IMG/VR virus record: IMGVR_UViG_3300044982_000031
Coordinates: 1 to 28,805 of that record
Source of the DNA: a virus
DNA: 28,805 nucleotides
Strand: one strand, 5' to 3'
Shown piece by piece: positions 5,568 to 13,666 of this stretch. How positions within the stretch are numbered: position 1 is the stretch's first letter; every line of letters starts with the position of its first letter. Made by a program: the position numbers and the translations under genes. The notes below the pieces were generated by a model. That model saw only the letters and a program-made list of their open reading frames with translations. It did no database searches and was not told the origin of the DNA.

Positions 5568-7359
5568 GCCGTCGATTCGGCGCGGCATTTACGACCTCCT
5601 GCAAGCGGTCGAGATCGACACCAAGGAGGAAGGGCGTTGCCACGTCGACCCTTGGCCGTCGCAACGGATGATCATTGACGCCGTCGCGAAGGGGCTCACC
5701 GAGGACGTTCACGAGTTCGCCATCCTGAAGTGTCGCCAAGTCGCCGCGACCACGACGTGCAGCGTGATCGAACTGTTTTGGGCGCTCGCCAATCCGGGCG
5801 TGCAGGGGGCAATCATCGCCGACCGCACCGACAACCTCGAGCGGTTGCGGCGCATCTTCGCCGCGCTCCTCGAGACTTTGCCGCCCGAATGGCGGTCGAG
5901 CGAACACCGGCTGATCCAGAACAACCGCAACGGGATGGCGTTCGCCAATCGCAGCGTCATCGATCTAATGGCGGCAGCGAGCAATCCCGATCTTGGCGCG
6001 TCGCGCGCCCTCAACATGTGCCACATGACCGAGTGCGGCCAATGGAAGTCGCTGGCGGGCGTCGAATCGCTCAAGGCCTCGCTGGCGCGCGTCAATCCGC
6101 ATCGGCTCTACATTTGGGAGTCAATCGCGAACGGATTCAATTGGTGGTACAATTTCTGCCAGCAAGCCAAGCAGGACCGCCACATGCGGTTCATTTTTTT
6201 GGGCTTTTGGAGCAATCCGACCTATTCGATCCCGAAGTCAGACCCGGACTACAAGGTCTATTGGGACGGGCGGCTTGACGACGACGAGCTGAAGCGCGCC
6301 CGCGACGTGCGCTCGCGCTACAACGTGATCGTCTCACCGGAGCAAGTGGCATGGTGGCGGCGGGAAAGCGAGTTTACGGCGGAGGATTATATGCTCCGTC
6401 ACTATCCGTGGAACGAGCGGGAATGCTTCATCGCTTCGGGCTCGTCTTTCTTCCCATCAGCGCGCACGTTGGAATTAGCCGAGACCCTAGCGGAGGGACC
6501 GCCCTATCAGGGGTACAAGTATCGCTTCGAGGATGCCTTCCTTGGCTCATCGATCGTGCAGACGACGAACAAAGACGAAGTGATGCTGCGCGTCTGGGAG
6601 CCACCGGAGGAAAAGGGGGTGTACGTCATCGGCGGCGACCCAAGCGGGGGCGGGGGCGGCGAAGCTAACGACCACGCGTTGGAAGTGTTCCGCTGCTACG
6701 CCGACCGGATCGTTCAAGTCGCCGAATTCCAATCGAACAAGCCGCTGACCTATCAATTCGCGTGGGTTCTCTCGCACCTCTGCGGAGCCTACAAGGATCA
6801 TCTCGCCAACATCGAAGTGTCGGGCGTCGGGGCCGCCGTCATCCCCGAAGTGCGCAACCTTCGCCAGCTCGCGCAGCGCGGGATCATCCAAGCCGAGCCG
6901 GGTCCAGACAGCATCCTCAACATGATCGGAGCCGTGCGCTGGTTTCTCTATCGCCGGGCCGACACGCTGGGCGGCGCGGGGAACGTGATCAATTGGAAGA
7001 CGAACCAAGACAACAAGCAACACGTGTACAGCGCCATGCGCGACAGCCTCATGCTGCGCACCATCGAGTTGCGCTCGATTCGGCTGGTCAAGCAATTGCA
7101 GGCGATTGTTGAAGACGACGGTTGGCTGGGCGCGGGGCCGGATACCGGCGAGAACGATGACCTCGTGAGCGCGGCGGTGCTGGCCCACCACACGTGGGTT
7201 GAATGGCGGCGGGCCGGGCTGATCGCCAGAAACTTGACGTGGGATAGCGTCAAGGGCGAGCGGCCTCCCGCCAACGCGGGGACGGTGCTATCGTTTGCCT
7301 TCAGCGAGCACATCCGGCGAATCAACCAGCAAGCGACCCGGCGCAGGGAGACGTTTTGA
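5560..7359 (+). CDS. terL: terminase large subunit
   Basis: A 599-aa protein that packages phage DNA into proheads using an ATPase motor and a headful or site-specific nuclease. Residues 32-36 (WPSQR) fit the adenine-binding Q motif. KCRQVAATTT (58-67) is a deviant Walker A of the kind 'ILK.RQ.G.ST'. NMCHMTECGQW (152-162) is Walker B with catalytic Glu159. The RNase H-like nuclease is marked by IGGDPSGGGG (Asp360) with Asp371, by NIEVSGVGAAV (Glu419), and by GENDDLVSAA (Asp533/534). Length is normal. The start is a GTG inside the end of the 5358 gene; its ribosome site is weak, which suggests coupling. The stop overlaps the next ATG (TGATG). Confidence 0.93.
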   Translation: MAKPSIRRGIYDLLQAVEIDTKEEGRCHVDPWPSQRMIIDAVAKGLTEDVHEFAILKCRQVAATTTCSVIELFWALANPGVQGAIIADRTDNLERLRRIFAALLETLPPEWRSSEHRLIQNNRNGMAFANRSVIDLMAAASNPDLGASRALNMCHMTECGQWKSLAGVESLKASLARVNPHRLYIWESIANGFNWWYNFCQQAKQDRHMRFIFLGFWSNPTYSIPKSDPDYKVYWDGRLDDDELKRARDVRSRYNVIVSPEQVAWWRRESEFTAEDYMLRHYPWNERECFIASGSSFFPSARTLELAETLAEGPPYQGYKYRFEDAFLGSSIVQTTNKDEVMLRVWEPPEEKGVYVIGGDPSGGGGGEANDHALEVFRCYADRIVQVAEFQSNKPLTYQFAWVLSHLCGAYKDHLANIEVSGVGAAVIPEVRNLRQLAQRGIIQAEPGPDSILNMIGAVRWFLYRRADTLGGAGNVINWKTNQDNKQHVYSAMRDSLMLRTIELRSIRLVKQLQAIVEDDGWLGAGPDTGENDDLVSAAVLAHHTWVEWRRAGLIARNLTWDSVKGERPPANAGTVLSFAFSEHIRRINQQATRRRETF

Positions 7360-7598
7360 TGCCCACCGAACAGTATGTGGCGAGCGAGAGCGACGAGCGC
7401 ACCGTCAACAATGACGTGCGACATCAATACCGCGTCCTGTCCGACGTGGAGAGGGCGGGCATGGTCCGCATCAAAGACGCGGGCGCGGCGTTCCTGCGCG
7501 AGATTGACCGCAGCATCCCGTCCGGGCGCGAGGCGTCGCTCGCCAGAACGAAGTTGGAAGAAGCCGTCATGTGGGCCGTCAAGGGGCTCACCGCATAG
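7359..7598 (+). CDS. acb2-like: Acb2-like cyclic-nucleotide sponge (anti-CBASS/anti-Thoeris candidate)
   Basis: A 79-aa product. From residue 17 on it has the family layout that I know for Acb2/Tad1-hairpin proteins (DUF7681): an N-terminal 'YRVLSDVERAGMVRIKDAG' helix, a middle 'AFLREID', then 'SREASLAR'-like and 'EEAVMWAVKGLT' at the C-terminus. Known Acb2 proteins form hexamers that bind cyclic di- and trinucleotides made by CBASS cyclases and so prevent effector activation. Tyr24 and Lys39 are 15 residues apart, the same spacing that I recall for the ligand-contacting Tyr11/Lys26 of the Pseudomonas phage Acb2. The ATG at 7359 overlaps the TerL stop (TGATG); a TTG three bases earlier is less likely. 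Confidence 0.75.
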   Translation: MPTEQYVASESDERTVNNDVRHQYRVLSDVERAGMVRIKDAGAAFLREIDRSIPSGREASLARTKLEEAVMWAVKGLTA

Positions 7599-7608
7599 GA
7601 GGCAACCG

Positions 7609-7790
<182 letters not shown>

Positions 7791-7794
<4 letters not shown>

Positions 7795-7973
7795 GAAGCC
7801 CACTCGGCATCGTCATCCTGATCCTCCTGATCCTGATCCTGTTTGGAGGCTTTGCCGGGCCGCGCTTCAATCCGAATTGGCAGTACGGCTATGGCTACGG
7901 CAACGGCGGGCTAGGGATCGTCGGCGTCGTCCTCGTGATCTTCCTGATCCTTTGGTTGCTGGGCTTCGTCTGA
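7791..7973 (+). CDS. DUF3309-like small membrane protein
   Basis: A 60-aa product with two hydrophobic helices (about residues 4-22, ILILLILILFGGF, and 41-58, LGIVGVVLVIFLILWLLG) separated by a Tyr/Gly/Asn loop (WQYGYGYGNGG). This is the pattern of DUF3309 proteins, common in alphaproteobacteria, whose function is unknown. In a phage it could be a holin-like or envelope protein, but its place is the packaging block, not an evident lysis cassette. Starts in an ATGA overlap and ends in TGATG. Confidence 0.7.
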
Positions 7974-8155
7974 TGCATGAGTTCCAAACAATCTTCTGGC
8001 ACCCGACGGGGCCAAAGCTGAGCTGGGACGGCAAGACGTTCCTCATCGAGGATCTAAACCCGGACGCGCGGATCGAATGGCGAATGGAGGCGCGCGAGCT
8101 GGAGCAAATCGGCGAGCGATGCCTACAACTCGCCCACGACGCGAAGGGCGAGTGA
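7973..8155 (+). CDS. small hypothetical protein
   Basis: A 60-aa product, unrecognised. The first half is beta-like (FQTIFWHPTGPKLSWDGKTFLIEDL); the second half is an acidic helix (EWRMEARELEQIGERCLQL). Starts in TGATG overlap with the preceding gene and is coupled to the next by another TGATG. It occurs between the membrane protein and the zinc-ribbon protein in the late operon. Confidence 0.65.
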   Translation: MHEFQTIFWHPTGPKLSWDGKTFLIEDLNPDARIEWRMEARELEQIGERCLQLAHDAKGE

Positions 8156-8625
8156 TGCCGATCATGCGCTCGTACATGTGCCCGGAGTGCGGCCACCGGA
8201 TGGAGGTGACGCTTTCGGCCGAGCAATGGGACGCGCCGCCGCCGTCATGCGAGGCGTGCGACGCACGCGAAGTGCGGCAGGAGTTCAGGCCGCCCGCGAT
8301 CGGCGGCTCCGTCAGCATGAAAGCCCACCGAATCGCCGAAGACATAATGGCGAACGATTACAACGTGGCGAATGCAACCTTCGACAGCCGCGAGGGCGGC
8401 AGGCCGAAGGTCCGCTACAAAGACCAAAGCCCGAGCCAGCTCGCCAGCTCGTGGAACAGCGCGGTCGTCAACGAGGCGCTGAACACGGCAATCAAGATCG
8501 GCAAGCAGACGCGGTCGGAAAGCGGCGGCTTCGACGGGCTCGACATGCTCAAGGCGAACCTTGCCAATGGAAACCAACCGGACCTAATTGAGGCGAGCAG
8601 GCGGCGAGCCCTCAAGGTCTGGTAA
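8155..8625 (+). CDS. phage protein with N-terminal FmdB-like zinc ribbon
   Basis: A 156-aa product. Residues 8-38 carry two CxxC knuckles (MCPECGHRME and SCEACD), as in FmdB-type zinc ribbons. The rest is soluble and helical with 'MKAHRIAEDIMANDYNVANATF' and 'EALNTAIKIGKQTR'. Phage proteins of this layout sit next to the portal gene in related genomes; the role is unknown, perhaps a structural or packaging accessory. Starts in TGATG and its TAA overlaps the portal ATG by one base. Confidence 0.75.
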   Translation: MPIMRSYMCPECGHRMEVTLSAEQWDAPPPSCEACDAREVRQEFRPPAIGGSVSMKAHRIAEDIMANDYNVANATFDSREGGRPKVRYKDQSPSQLASSWNSAVVNEALNTAIKIGKQTRSESGGFDGLDMLKANLANGNQPDLIEASRRRALKVW

Positions 8626-10361
8626 TGGCGCTTTCGATCCCCAAAAAGTCGGAATTCCTGACCGTCTGGATCAAAGAGATGATCGATGAGTGTATGGCGT
8701 CCTCCGAAGAACGGGGGATGATCTACACCCGCGCCGCTCAATACTACTACATGGGCAGTACGGACAATCGGGCCGCGCTTTACAACAAAATCAAGCCGTT
8801 CGTGGATAAGCTGGCCGGGTTCCTCATGCAGCCGGTCGATGTCCGCTTCCAGCTCGTCTACGACAGCGGCGAAGACGACGAAACCGTGCTCGAACGCTCG
8901 CAGCTTGTCGCCGAGAAGCTGAGCGCCGACTTTCGCCAGACCGACGCCGACATCGCGTTCGCCGAAGCGGTGATTTGGGGCATGGTCAACGGTTGCCAGA
9001 TTTTGAAGGTGCTGCCGGACGGCGACAGCGGCACGTTCAAGACAGCGCCCGTGCATCCGCAGAATTTCGGCGTGCTATCCGAGACGACCCTCAATCTCGA
9101 TGAGCAAGAGGCGTTCTGTCACGTCAGCTACCCGACCAAGTCGCGGCTGCGCACGATGCTCATGGATCATCCGCGCTACGAAGAAATCATGAAACAGATC
9201 GGCGACGAGCCGGGACCGAAGCGCGACGAGGAAGAACCAACCTACTTTCACCAAATGGTTGTAGGAGGGCTGCAACCGTTGGGGGACGTTGGCGATGCGC
9301 CGTCATCCGCTGCCGGTATCGTCAACGTCTTTCCGATTCCGACCCCTTGGCGGCCGAATCGCCGCTTCGCGCCGACCGTCAAGCTGTGCGAGGTCTGGAT
9401 CAAGGACCGGGACCGCGAAGAAGACTGGACGACCATCCAGTGCATCTATGGGGCCGATCCGATCATCATCGAAGGCGACAACACCCGGCGCAATCTGTCG
9501 CGCGTCCCCGGCAAGTCGAGCTTCGTCAAGGTGCAGCCGCAGCCGACGCCCGGCTATTTTTGGGGCCGCTCGATCATCGCCGACGTGCAGATGCTTCAGG
9601 ACATGCTGAACAAGCGGATGCGCGACATCAAAGTAATGTGGGACCGCAATGTCAACGCTCCACAGGTCTTCTCCGGGTTCACCAGCGTCACCGAGGAACA
9701 ATATTTTAAGATTGTCAACGAGGGAGGTTTCATTAACGATCCAAACCCTAACGCAAAAGCGTCGAAACTACTGGACCCGCCGCCGGAAAACTACTTGGAA
9801 GAACTCGAATTTATTTTCAAATTGTTTGATGAAGCAAGCGGCTTTAGCCCAATCATGTCCGGACAGGGAGAGCCGGGTGTCCGCGCTGGCGTCCACGCTC
9901 AAACTCTGGTTAGAACTTCGTCCCCCCACCTCATCAAGCAAGCCTCGACGCTCGAGCGGCAGCTCGCCGATTGTGGGTGGCTGGCGCTCCGCATCATGCA
10001 AGCCATGGACGCCCTCATTTACACCACAGCCGATAGCAAAACCGAATTCCTCCTCTCGCAGCTTCCGGGCAATTTTCAAGTCCAAGTCGACAGCCACTCG
10101 GCGTCGCCAGCCTTCGCGGAGGACAATCGTCAAGTCGCTATTGCGCTCGCTAGAGCGGGCGCGATCGACAGCGAAGACCTGATCCACATGCTCCATCCGC
10201 CCGGCGCTGAGCTGTTGCTGGCGCGCTTGAAACAGCGCCAGAAAGCCCAAGCGGCGACCGCGAAAGAGGAAAAACAGGAGGAGCTGGTCAAGGGATTGCT
10301 GGGAATCGGCGGCGGCAGTCGGAGGCAGGCTTCCAAGCCCCGTGGACAAACCGCCCACTGA
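8625..10361 (+). CDS. portal protein
   Basis: A 578-aa protein that would form the dodecameric ring at the capsid vertex through which DNA enters and leaves. Evidence is size, place after terL, and portal-like features: an early Tyr-rich helix (IYTRAAQYYYMGSTDNRAALYNKIKPFVDKLAGFL), a beta-rich wing (residues about 80-240), 'YFWGRSIIADVQMLQDMLNKRMRD' near 305-330 as the crown/stem helix lead-in, and a Gln/Lys-rich C-terminal coil ending in RRQASKPRG. No Walker or enzyme motif. It is the last gene of a coupled run; a 120-base structured gap follows. Confidence 0.85.
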   Translation: MALSIPKKSEFLTVWIKEMIDECMASSEERGMIYTRAAQYYYMGSTDNRAALYNKIKPFVDKLAGFLMQPVDVRFQLVYDSGEDDETVLERSQLVAEKLSADFRQTDADIAFAEAVIWGMVNGCQILKVLPDGDSGTFKTAPVHPQNFGVLSETTLNLDEQEAFCHVSYPTKSRLRTMLMDHPRYEEIMKQIGDEPGPKRDEEEPTYFHQMVVGGLQPLGDVGDAPSSAAGIVNVFPIPTPWRPNRRFAPTVKLCEVWIKDRDREEDWTTIQCIYGADPIIIEGDNTRRNLSRVPGKSSFVKVQPQPTPGYFWGRSIIADVQMLQDMLNKRMRDIKVMWDRNVNAPQVFSGFTSVTEEQYFKIVNEGGFINDPNPNAKASKLLDPPPENYLEELEFIFKLFDEASGFSPIMSGQGEPGVRAGVHAQTLVRTSSPHLIKQASTLERQLADCGWLALRIMQAMDALIYTTADSKTEFLLSQLPGNFQVQVDSHSASPAFAEDNRQVAIALARAGAIDSEDLIHMLHPPGAELLLARLKQRQKAQAATAKEEKQEELVKGLLGIGGGSRRQASKPRGQTAH

Positions 10362-10380
10362 AGGTTTAGCTTCCCGCCCG

Positions 10381-10468
10381 TCCTATGGCTCAAACCCCCG
10401 AGAGCCGCACCACATAGGATGGACCGCCCCCGTCCCAACCATTGCCCCCCAATCTGAGCCGGGGGCGG
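10381..10468 (+). promoter_or_regulatory. structured gap after the portal gene
   Basis: Two potential RNA stems occupy the largest gap of the head block. TCCTATG (10381-10387) can pair with CATAGGA (10413-10419), with an inner GGCTC/GAGCC. CCGCCCCC (10424-10431) can pair with GGGGGCGG (10461-10468) around 29 nt. There is no T-run, so these could be processing or attenuation elements instead of a terminator. I see no credible gene in 10362-10484. Confidence 0.4.
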
Positions 10469-10484
10469 CCTCCGGGTGACGAGT

Positions 10485-10973
10485 ATGGCGAACGGCGACG
10501 TAACAGACGACGATCCCGAGATGGGACAAGCGCCCGGCGGCGCACCGCCCGGTCCTCCCACCGGAGCGCCTCCGGGCGGCCAGCCCGCCAGCCCCGGCGG
10601 GGATCTCGCAGCCTTCGCCCGCTCCAAGATGGGACCGCAAGTCTCCGCGCCCGGTCCCGGCAATCAAGCTGATTCAATGAACCTGATTATTCAGGCGATC
10701 CAAACCCTGAAGCAGGCTGGGCTGGGATTGCAGCCGGGCTCGAAGCTCCACAGCGACGTGTTTCGAACGATCAGCCAGCTTTCGCGCCACCTTGGCGGGG
10801 CTGGCGGCATGGGACCGGCAGTCGGCATTCAGAAGACGATGATCGGCGACCAGCTCAAGAGCACGATTCGCAACGCGCTGTTGCAGAAAATCCTTGGCGG
10901 ACAGGGCGGACAGGGCGGCGGACAGGGCGGGCAAGCCCCGCCGATGCCCGCAACTCCTTTGCCGGGGAGTTGA
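10485..10973 (+). CDS. Gly/Pro-rich virion-type hypothetical protein
   Basis: A 162-aa product. Residues 14-60 are Gly/Pro/Ala-rich (QAPGGAPPGPPTG), the middle (about 70-115) has two amphipathic helices (MNLIIQAIQTLKQAG, VFRTISQLSRHLGG), and the end has GGQ repeats before a terminal ATPLPGS. The same ATPLPGS ending occurs in the 21429-21803 protein. A GTG nine bases upstream is an alternative start; neither has a strong ribosome site. Probably structural; function unknown. Confidence 0.65.
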   Translation: MANGDVTDDDPEMGQAPGGAPPGPPTGAPPGGQPASPGGDLAAFARSKMGPQVSAPGPGNQADSMNLIIQAIQTLKQAGLGLQPGSKLHSDVFRTISQLSRHLGGAGGMGPAVGIQKTMIGDQLKSTIRNALLQKILGGQGGQGGGQGGQAPPMPATPLPGS

Positions 10974-11023
10974 TCGTCGTGCTACCACAGCGCGCTCAAT
11001 TTCGAGCAGCACGGGGACGCACG

Positions 11024-11587
11024 ATGAACAGATTGCTACTGGCCGCCGCTCTTTTTGCCGCAACCGGACCCGCCGCGGCGGCAACCCAAATCACGGTTGA
11101 GGACATTGGATCGATTCTCAACGAGAGCCTCGCCCTCCCGGCGCAGGACACGCCCGGCAGCGGTATCGGGTTCGAGCAGTTCTTCAGCTTCACCCTGCCG
11201 ACCCGCGAGACGGTGACGGTTTCGATGAGCGACAGCGCAACCGGCCTTCAGCGGATCACCGGCGGCGTGTTGTCGCTCAACACCCAAACCTCGACCGCGC
11301 CGGTTTCGCCGTTCCAGCCGATCGGCGCGCTGATCGAGAGTTCGCCGCTCAACAATGTCACCGGCGGGCAGGAGGCGACCGTCACCCCCGACGCGCTCAG
11401 CATGGGCAGCTACTTCATCGAATTTTCCGGGGCGAGCGGCCTCGCGCCGATCCACATCGCGATCGACGGCACCGTGACCGCCGTTCCGACGCCAGAGCTG
11501 TCGACTTGGGCGATGTTCCTGATCGGCGGCGGTTTCTTGGCGTGGGCCGCTTACCGGCGGCCGACGCTGTCAATGCGTATGGGTTGA
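11024..11587 (+). CDS. exported protein with PEP-CTERM-like C-terminus
   Basis: A 187-aa product with a Sec signal peptide (MNRLLLAAALFAATGPAAAA) and a beta-rich middle ('FSFTLPTRETVTVSMSDSATGL'). The C-terminus has 'PTPELSTWAMFLIGGGFLAW' followed by AAYRRP: a Pro-Glu motif, one membrane helix and a basic anchor, which is the layout of PEP-CTERM-type sorting signals (here PELSTWAM, a variant seen in Rhizobiales). Such signals direct sorting of bacterial exopolysaccharide-associated proteins. It is a strange passenger in a phage head operon and may be a moron or a host-derived surface protein. The ATG at 11024 is chosen because it gives the signal peptide; RBS weak. It lies between the portal and the capsid genes. 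Confidence 0.72.
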   Translation: MNRLLLAAALFAATGPAAAATQITVEDIGSILNESLALPAQDTPGSGIGFEQFFSFTLPTRETVTVSMSDSATGLQRITGGVLSLNTQTSTAPVSPFQPIGALIESSPLNNVTGGQEATVTPDALSMGSYFIEFSGASGLAPIHIAIDGTVTAVPTPELSTWAMFLIGGGFLAWAAYRRPTLSMRMG

Positions 11588-11615
11588 CAGTCTAACTTAG
11601 ACTTGGAGGAAAAAC
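11581..11615 (+). promoter_or_regulatory. GTTGACA box and palindrome before the 11616 gene
   Basis: GGGTTGACAGTCTAAC (11581-11596) matches, in reverse orientation, 16 of 16 bases at 23767-23782. It includes a GTCTAA-C-TTAGAC palindrome (11590-11602). It overlaps the end of the PEP-CTERM-like gene and is followed by TTGGAGGAAAAAC-ATG. TTGACA alone would be a -35, but I see no -10 at the proper distance, so operator is the safer reading. Confidence 0.55.
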
Positions 11616-11801
11616 ATGGCTCAGAATCGGTCATATGATCCACCGATCACGACGCCGCCCGAGACGCCGCCCCGCACCATCCTTCAGGTGGACACTCAGT
11701 CCGAAGTCAGCGAATGGGGTGCGATCCCCGCTGTCGTGCCGAAGCCCGAGGGCGGCGTGCCGTTGCAGCCGTCGATCATCGGCAAGGACAACAAGAACTA
11801 G
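11616..11801 (+). CDS. small Pro-rich hypothetical protein
   Basis: A 61-aa product, Pro/Thr-rich (SYDPPITTPPETPPRTIL) and probably disordered, ending in basic-acidic IIGKDNKN. It has a good ribosome site (GGAGGAAAAAC). No family recognised. Place between the PEP-CTERM-like gene and the scaffold candidate suggests a minor structural role. Confidence 0.65.
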   Translation: MAQNRSYDPPITTPPETPPRTILQVDTQSEVSEWGAIPAVVPKPEGGVPLQPSIIGKDNKN

Positions 11802-11810
11802 GGTCGGTCG

Positions 11811-12350
11811 ATGCCGCGCACCATCTCGGACGAAGAATGGAATTTCTTACAAAACAAGCGGATGACCGCCGACTTTGTCGAGGGCATCTACAACGATCCG
11901 AAGCTCAACAAGGAAGCCAAGTCGCTCATCAAAAAGAAATATCCGAATCTCGCGATCCCCGACTACGATCTTGAACAGAAGGTCGAGGCTCGCTTAAGCG
12001 CCGCCGATCAGGCGAAGGCGAAGGAAGCGGCCGACGCGGCGGCCAAGGCAGACCGCGACGCGTGGAACGCCAGCCGCGCCAAAGTGCAGAAACAATACGG
12101 ATTCACCGACGAGGGCATGAAAGACCTCGAAGCGTGGATGCACGAAAAAGCCGTCGCCGATCACGAAGTGGCGGCCGAATACCGGGCGAGCAAGAACCCG
12201 CAGACCTCTAGTCCGACCTATGACAGCCAGTTCTGGCATCACGAAAAGGCTCCGGACTTCAAGGAAATAGCCCAAGACCCTGAAGCGTGGGGACGAAAAG
12301 AACTTCTAGGCGCAATCCATCGCGACGAGGAGCGCGCCCGAGGGAGATAA
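11811..12350 (+). CDS. putative scaffolding protein
   Basis: A 179-aa highly charged, helical protein: residues 60-100 are an Ala/Lys/Glu/Asp coiled coil (AADQAKAKEAADAAAKADRD). The N-terminus 'TISDEEWNFLQNKR' and 'KEAKSLIKKKYPNLAIPDYD' and the C-terminal 'FKEIAQDPEAWGRKELL' match proteins that I recall directly before podovirus capsid genes. A scaffold guides capsid assembly and leaves before DNA entry. The call rests on length, composition and position immediately upstream of the capsid gene. A short gap with GAGGGAGATAACTC separates it from the next ATG. Confidence 0.6.
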   Translation: MPRTISDEEWNFLQNKRMTADFVEGIYNDPKLNKEAKSLIKKKYPNLAIPDYDLEQKVEARLSAADQAKAKEAADAAAKADRDAWNASRAKVQKQYGFTDEGMKDLEAWMHEKAVADHEVAAEYRASKNPQTSSPTYDSQFWHHEKAPDFKEIAQDPEAWGRKELLGAIHRDEERARGR

Positions 12351-12353
12351 CTC

Positions 12354-13370
12354 ATGCCCCTGCTCGGCGCTGGCATCATTCCGGCCGGTCCTATCGGTCT
12401 GGAATTGCAAGCGACCGTTCGTCGCGTCTTCGCGCAAATGGTCGTCATTCTTATCTACAAGCAGAATCCGCTTTTGGCGCTTTTGCTTAGGAATGCAATT
12501 CGGGCAAGCGGCGGCGTCTCGCCCTACACCCAGCCCGTGCAGACGGGGCAGTATGTCGCCTCAAGCTGGATAGGCCCGGCGGGTCAGTTCAACTTGCCGC
12601 AGGACGTGGCCGCCACCGTCAACGCCGAATTCAATATGTGTTGTCTGGCGACGCCGGTCAGCTCGCTTGGCCTCGAACAGCTCGTCACGCAGGACGCGAT
12701 CGCCGTCGCCTCGCGCCTCATGCTGAAGCTCAACGACCTGAAGAACAGCTCGTTGCAGGCGCTCACAACCGCGCTGTTCGGCCCGCCTGTGACCAACGTG
12801 TTGCAGATGTTCAGCCTCAACGACGCCTATGGCAACGCCGTCACGGCGCCCGTGTTCGGCGGACTCTCGCGCGTCACCTATCCCGATTGGCAGGGGCTCG
12901 TTGTGCCCACTGCGGGCGCAGTCCTCACTCGCGCAGCCTTCATTCCGCTACTCTTGCGGGCGGTGAACAACGCAGGCGGCGAGGCGCTCGACTTCGTCGT
13001 CACGTCGGTACAAGACTGGACGACGCTCTTGACCGACTTCATGGCCGTCGAGAGGTACAACAATGATCCCAGCTCGCGATGGGGCAAGGATGATCCTGTC
13101 AACAGCGGCTTTAGGGGGCTCTTGCTGGGCGACACGCCGATCTTTTTCGACCTCAATTGCCCGGTCGGAACAGCCTACGGTTTCAATTCCAAGTACATCA
13201 CCTTGGTCGTTCACGAGGACGCGAATTTTGCATGGACCGGGTGGTACTCCACCATCCCACAAGGGCAGATTGCGAGCGTCGGGCTCAGCCTGACCGCGCT
13301 CAATCTGGTCTGTAGCAAGCCGTCGACCGGGATGATCGTCACCGGCATCACCGGGGGAGCGCCGTTTTGA
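12354..13370 (+). CDS. major capsid protein
   Basis: A 338-aa protein. Its core 'SSLQALTTALFG' ... 'NVLQMFSLNDAYGN' ... 'VFGGLSRVTYPDWQGLV' ... 'LDFVVTSVQDWTTLLTDFM' matches the pattern 'Nl.gL.dai...yGGisR.ty..W......PD.ivts...y..' of HK97-fold coat proteins. The C-terminal part holds 'GLLLGDTPIFFDLNCPVGTA' and 'WYSTIPQGQIASVGLSLTALNLVCSKP', as expected for the axial-domain strands. It lacks an evident protease-cleaved delta domain. RBS GAGGGAG. The stop TGA is overlapped by a TTG start of the next gene. Confidence 0.85.
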   Translation: MPLLGAGIIPAGPIGLELQATVRRVFAQMVVILIYKQNPLLALLLRNAIRASGGVSPYTQPVQTGQYVASSWIGPAGQFNLPQDVAATVNAEFNMCCLATPVSSLGLEQLVTQDAIAVASRLMLKLNDLKNSSLQALTTALFGPPVTNVLQMFSLNDAYGNAVTAPVFGGLSRVTYPDWQGLVVPTAGAVLTRAAFIPLLLRAVNNAGGEALDFVVTSVQDWTTLLTDFMAVERYNNDPSSRWGKDDPVNSGFRGLLLGDTPIFFDLNCPVGTAYGFNSKYITLVVHEDANFAWTGWYSTIPQGQIASVGLSLTALNLVCSKPSTGMIVTGITGGAPF

Positions 13371-13666
13371 GCTATTGCTGGCCGCCCCCGGCAAGATGGA
13401 CGTGGCCGCCCCCGGTCACGGCATGGCCGCCGCCGTGGGTCCAGCCGTTTCTTCAGGACAATCCATGCCGGGCGCCGGGGACCGGAATTTTGCCGGGGAC
13501 CGTCCGGCCCACGCCACATTGTCCGCCGCGCACCTTGTGGCCGACGCATGACCAATACCTCGAGGCGTGGCGAGCTTGGCAGCGCAAGGTCGGCTGGTCA
13601 GATCCGATCCAGCGTCCGCAACCGGGCATCTATCCGCCCAACCTGTTCATTCCGATATGCCGCTGA
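13367..13666 (+). CDS. Trp/Pro/Cys-rich small protein, TTG start
   Basis: A 99-aa product, unusually rich in Pro and Trp (WPPPARWTWPPPVTAWPPPW) with several cysteines (CWPP, NPCRAPG, HCPPR, PICR). It begins at a TTG inside the capsid stop (TTGA), with GGGGGAG upstream, and ends 10 bases into the next gene. A head decoration or surface-exposed role is possible from position, but nothing in the sequence proves it. Confidence 0.6.
   Translation: MSYCWPPPARWTWPPPVTAWPPPWVQPFLQDNPCRAPGTGILPGTVRPTPHCPPRTLWPTHDQYLEAWRAWQRKVGWSDPIQRPQPGIYPPNLFIPICR

Noticed and set aside
1671-7023. other CACGTG-containing sites as extra parS copies (near 544, 1672, 3519, 4676, 7021)
   Set aside because: They share only the central 6 bp with parS; flanks do not match TGTTT/AAACA.
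6547-7191. 214-aa minus-strand ORF inside terL
   Set aside because: Antisense shadow of a well-supported TerL with intact motifs; no ribosome site.
9768-10358. 196-aa minus-strand ORF inside the portal gene
   Set aside because: Antisense shadow of the portal gene in GC-rich DNA.
10385-10417. 10-codon ORF starting ATGGCTCAAACC in the portal gap
   Set aside because: No ribosome site and entirely inside a predicted stem; not supported.
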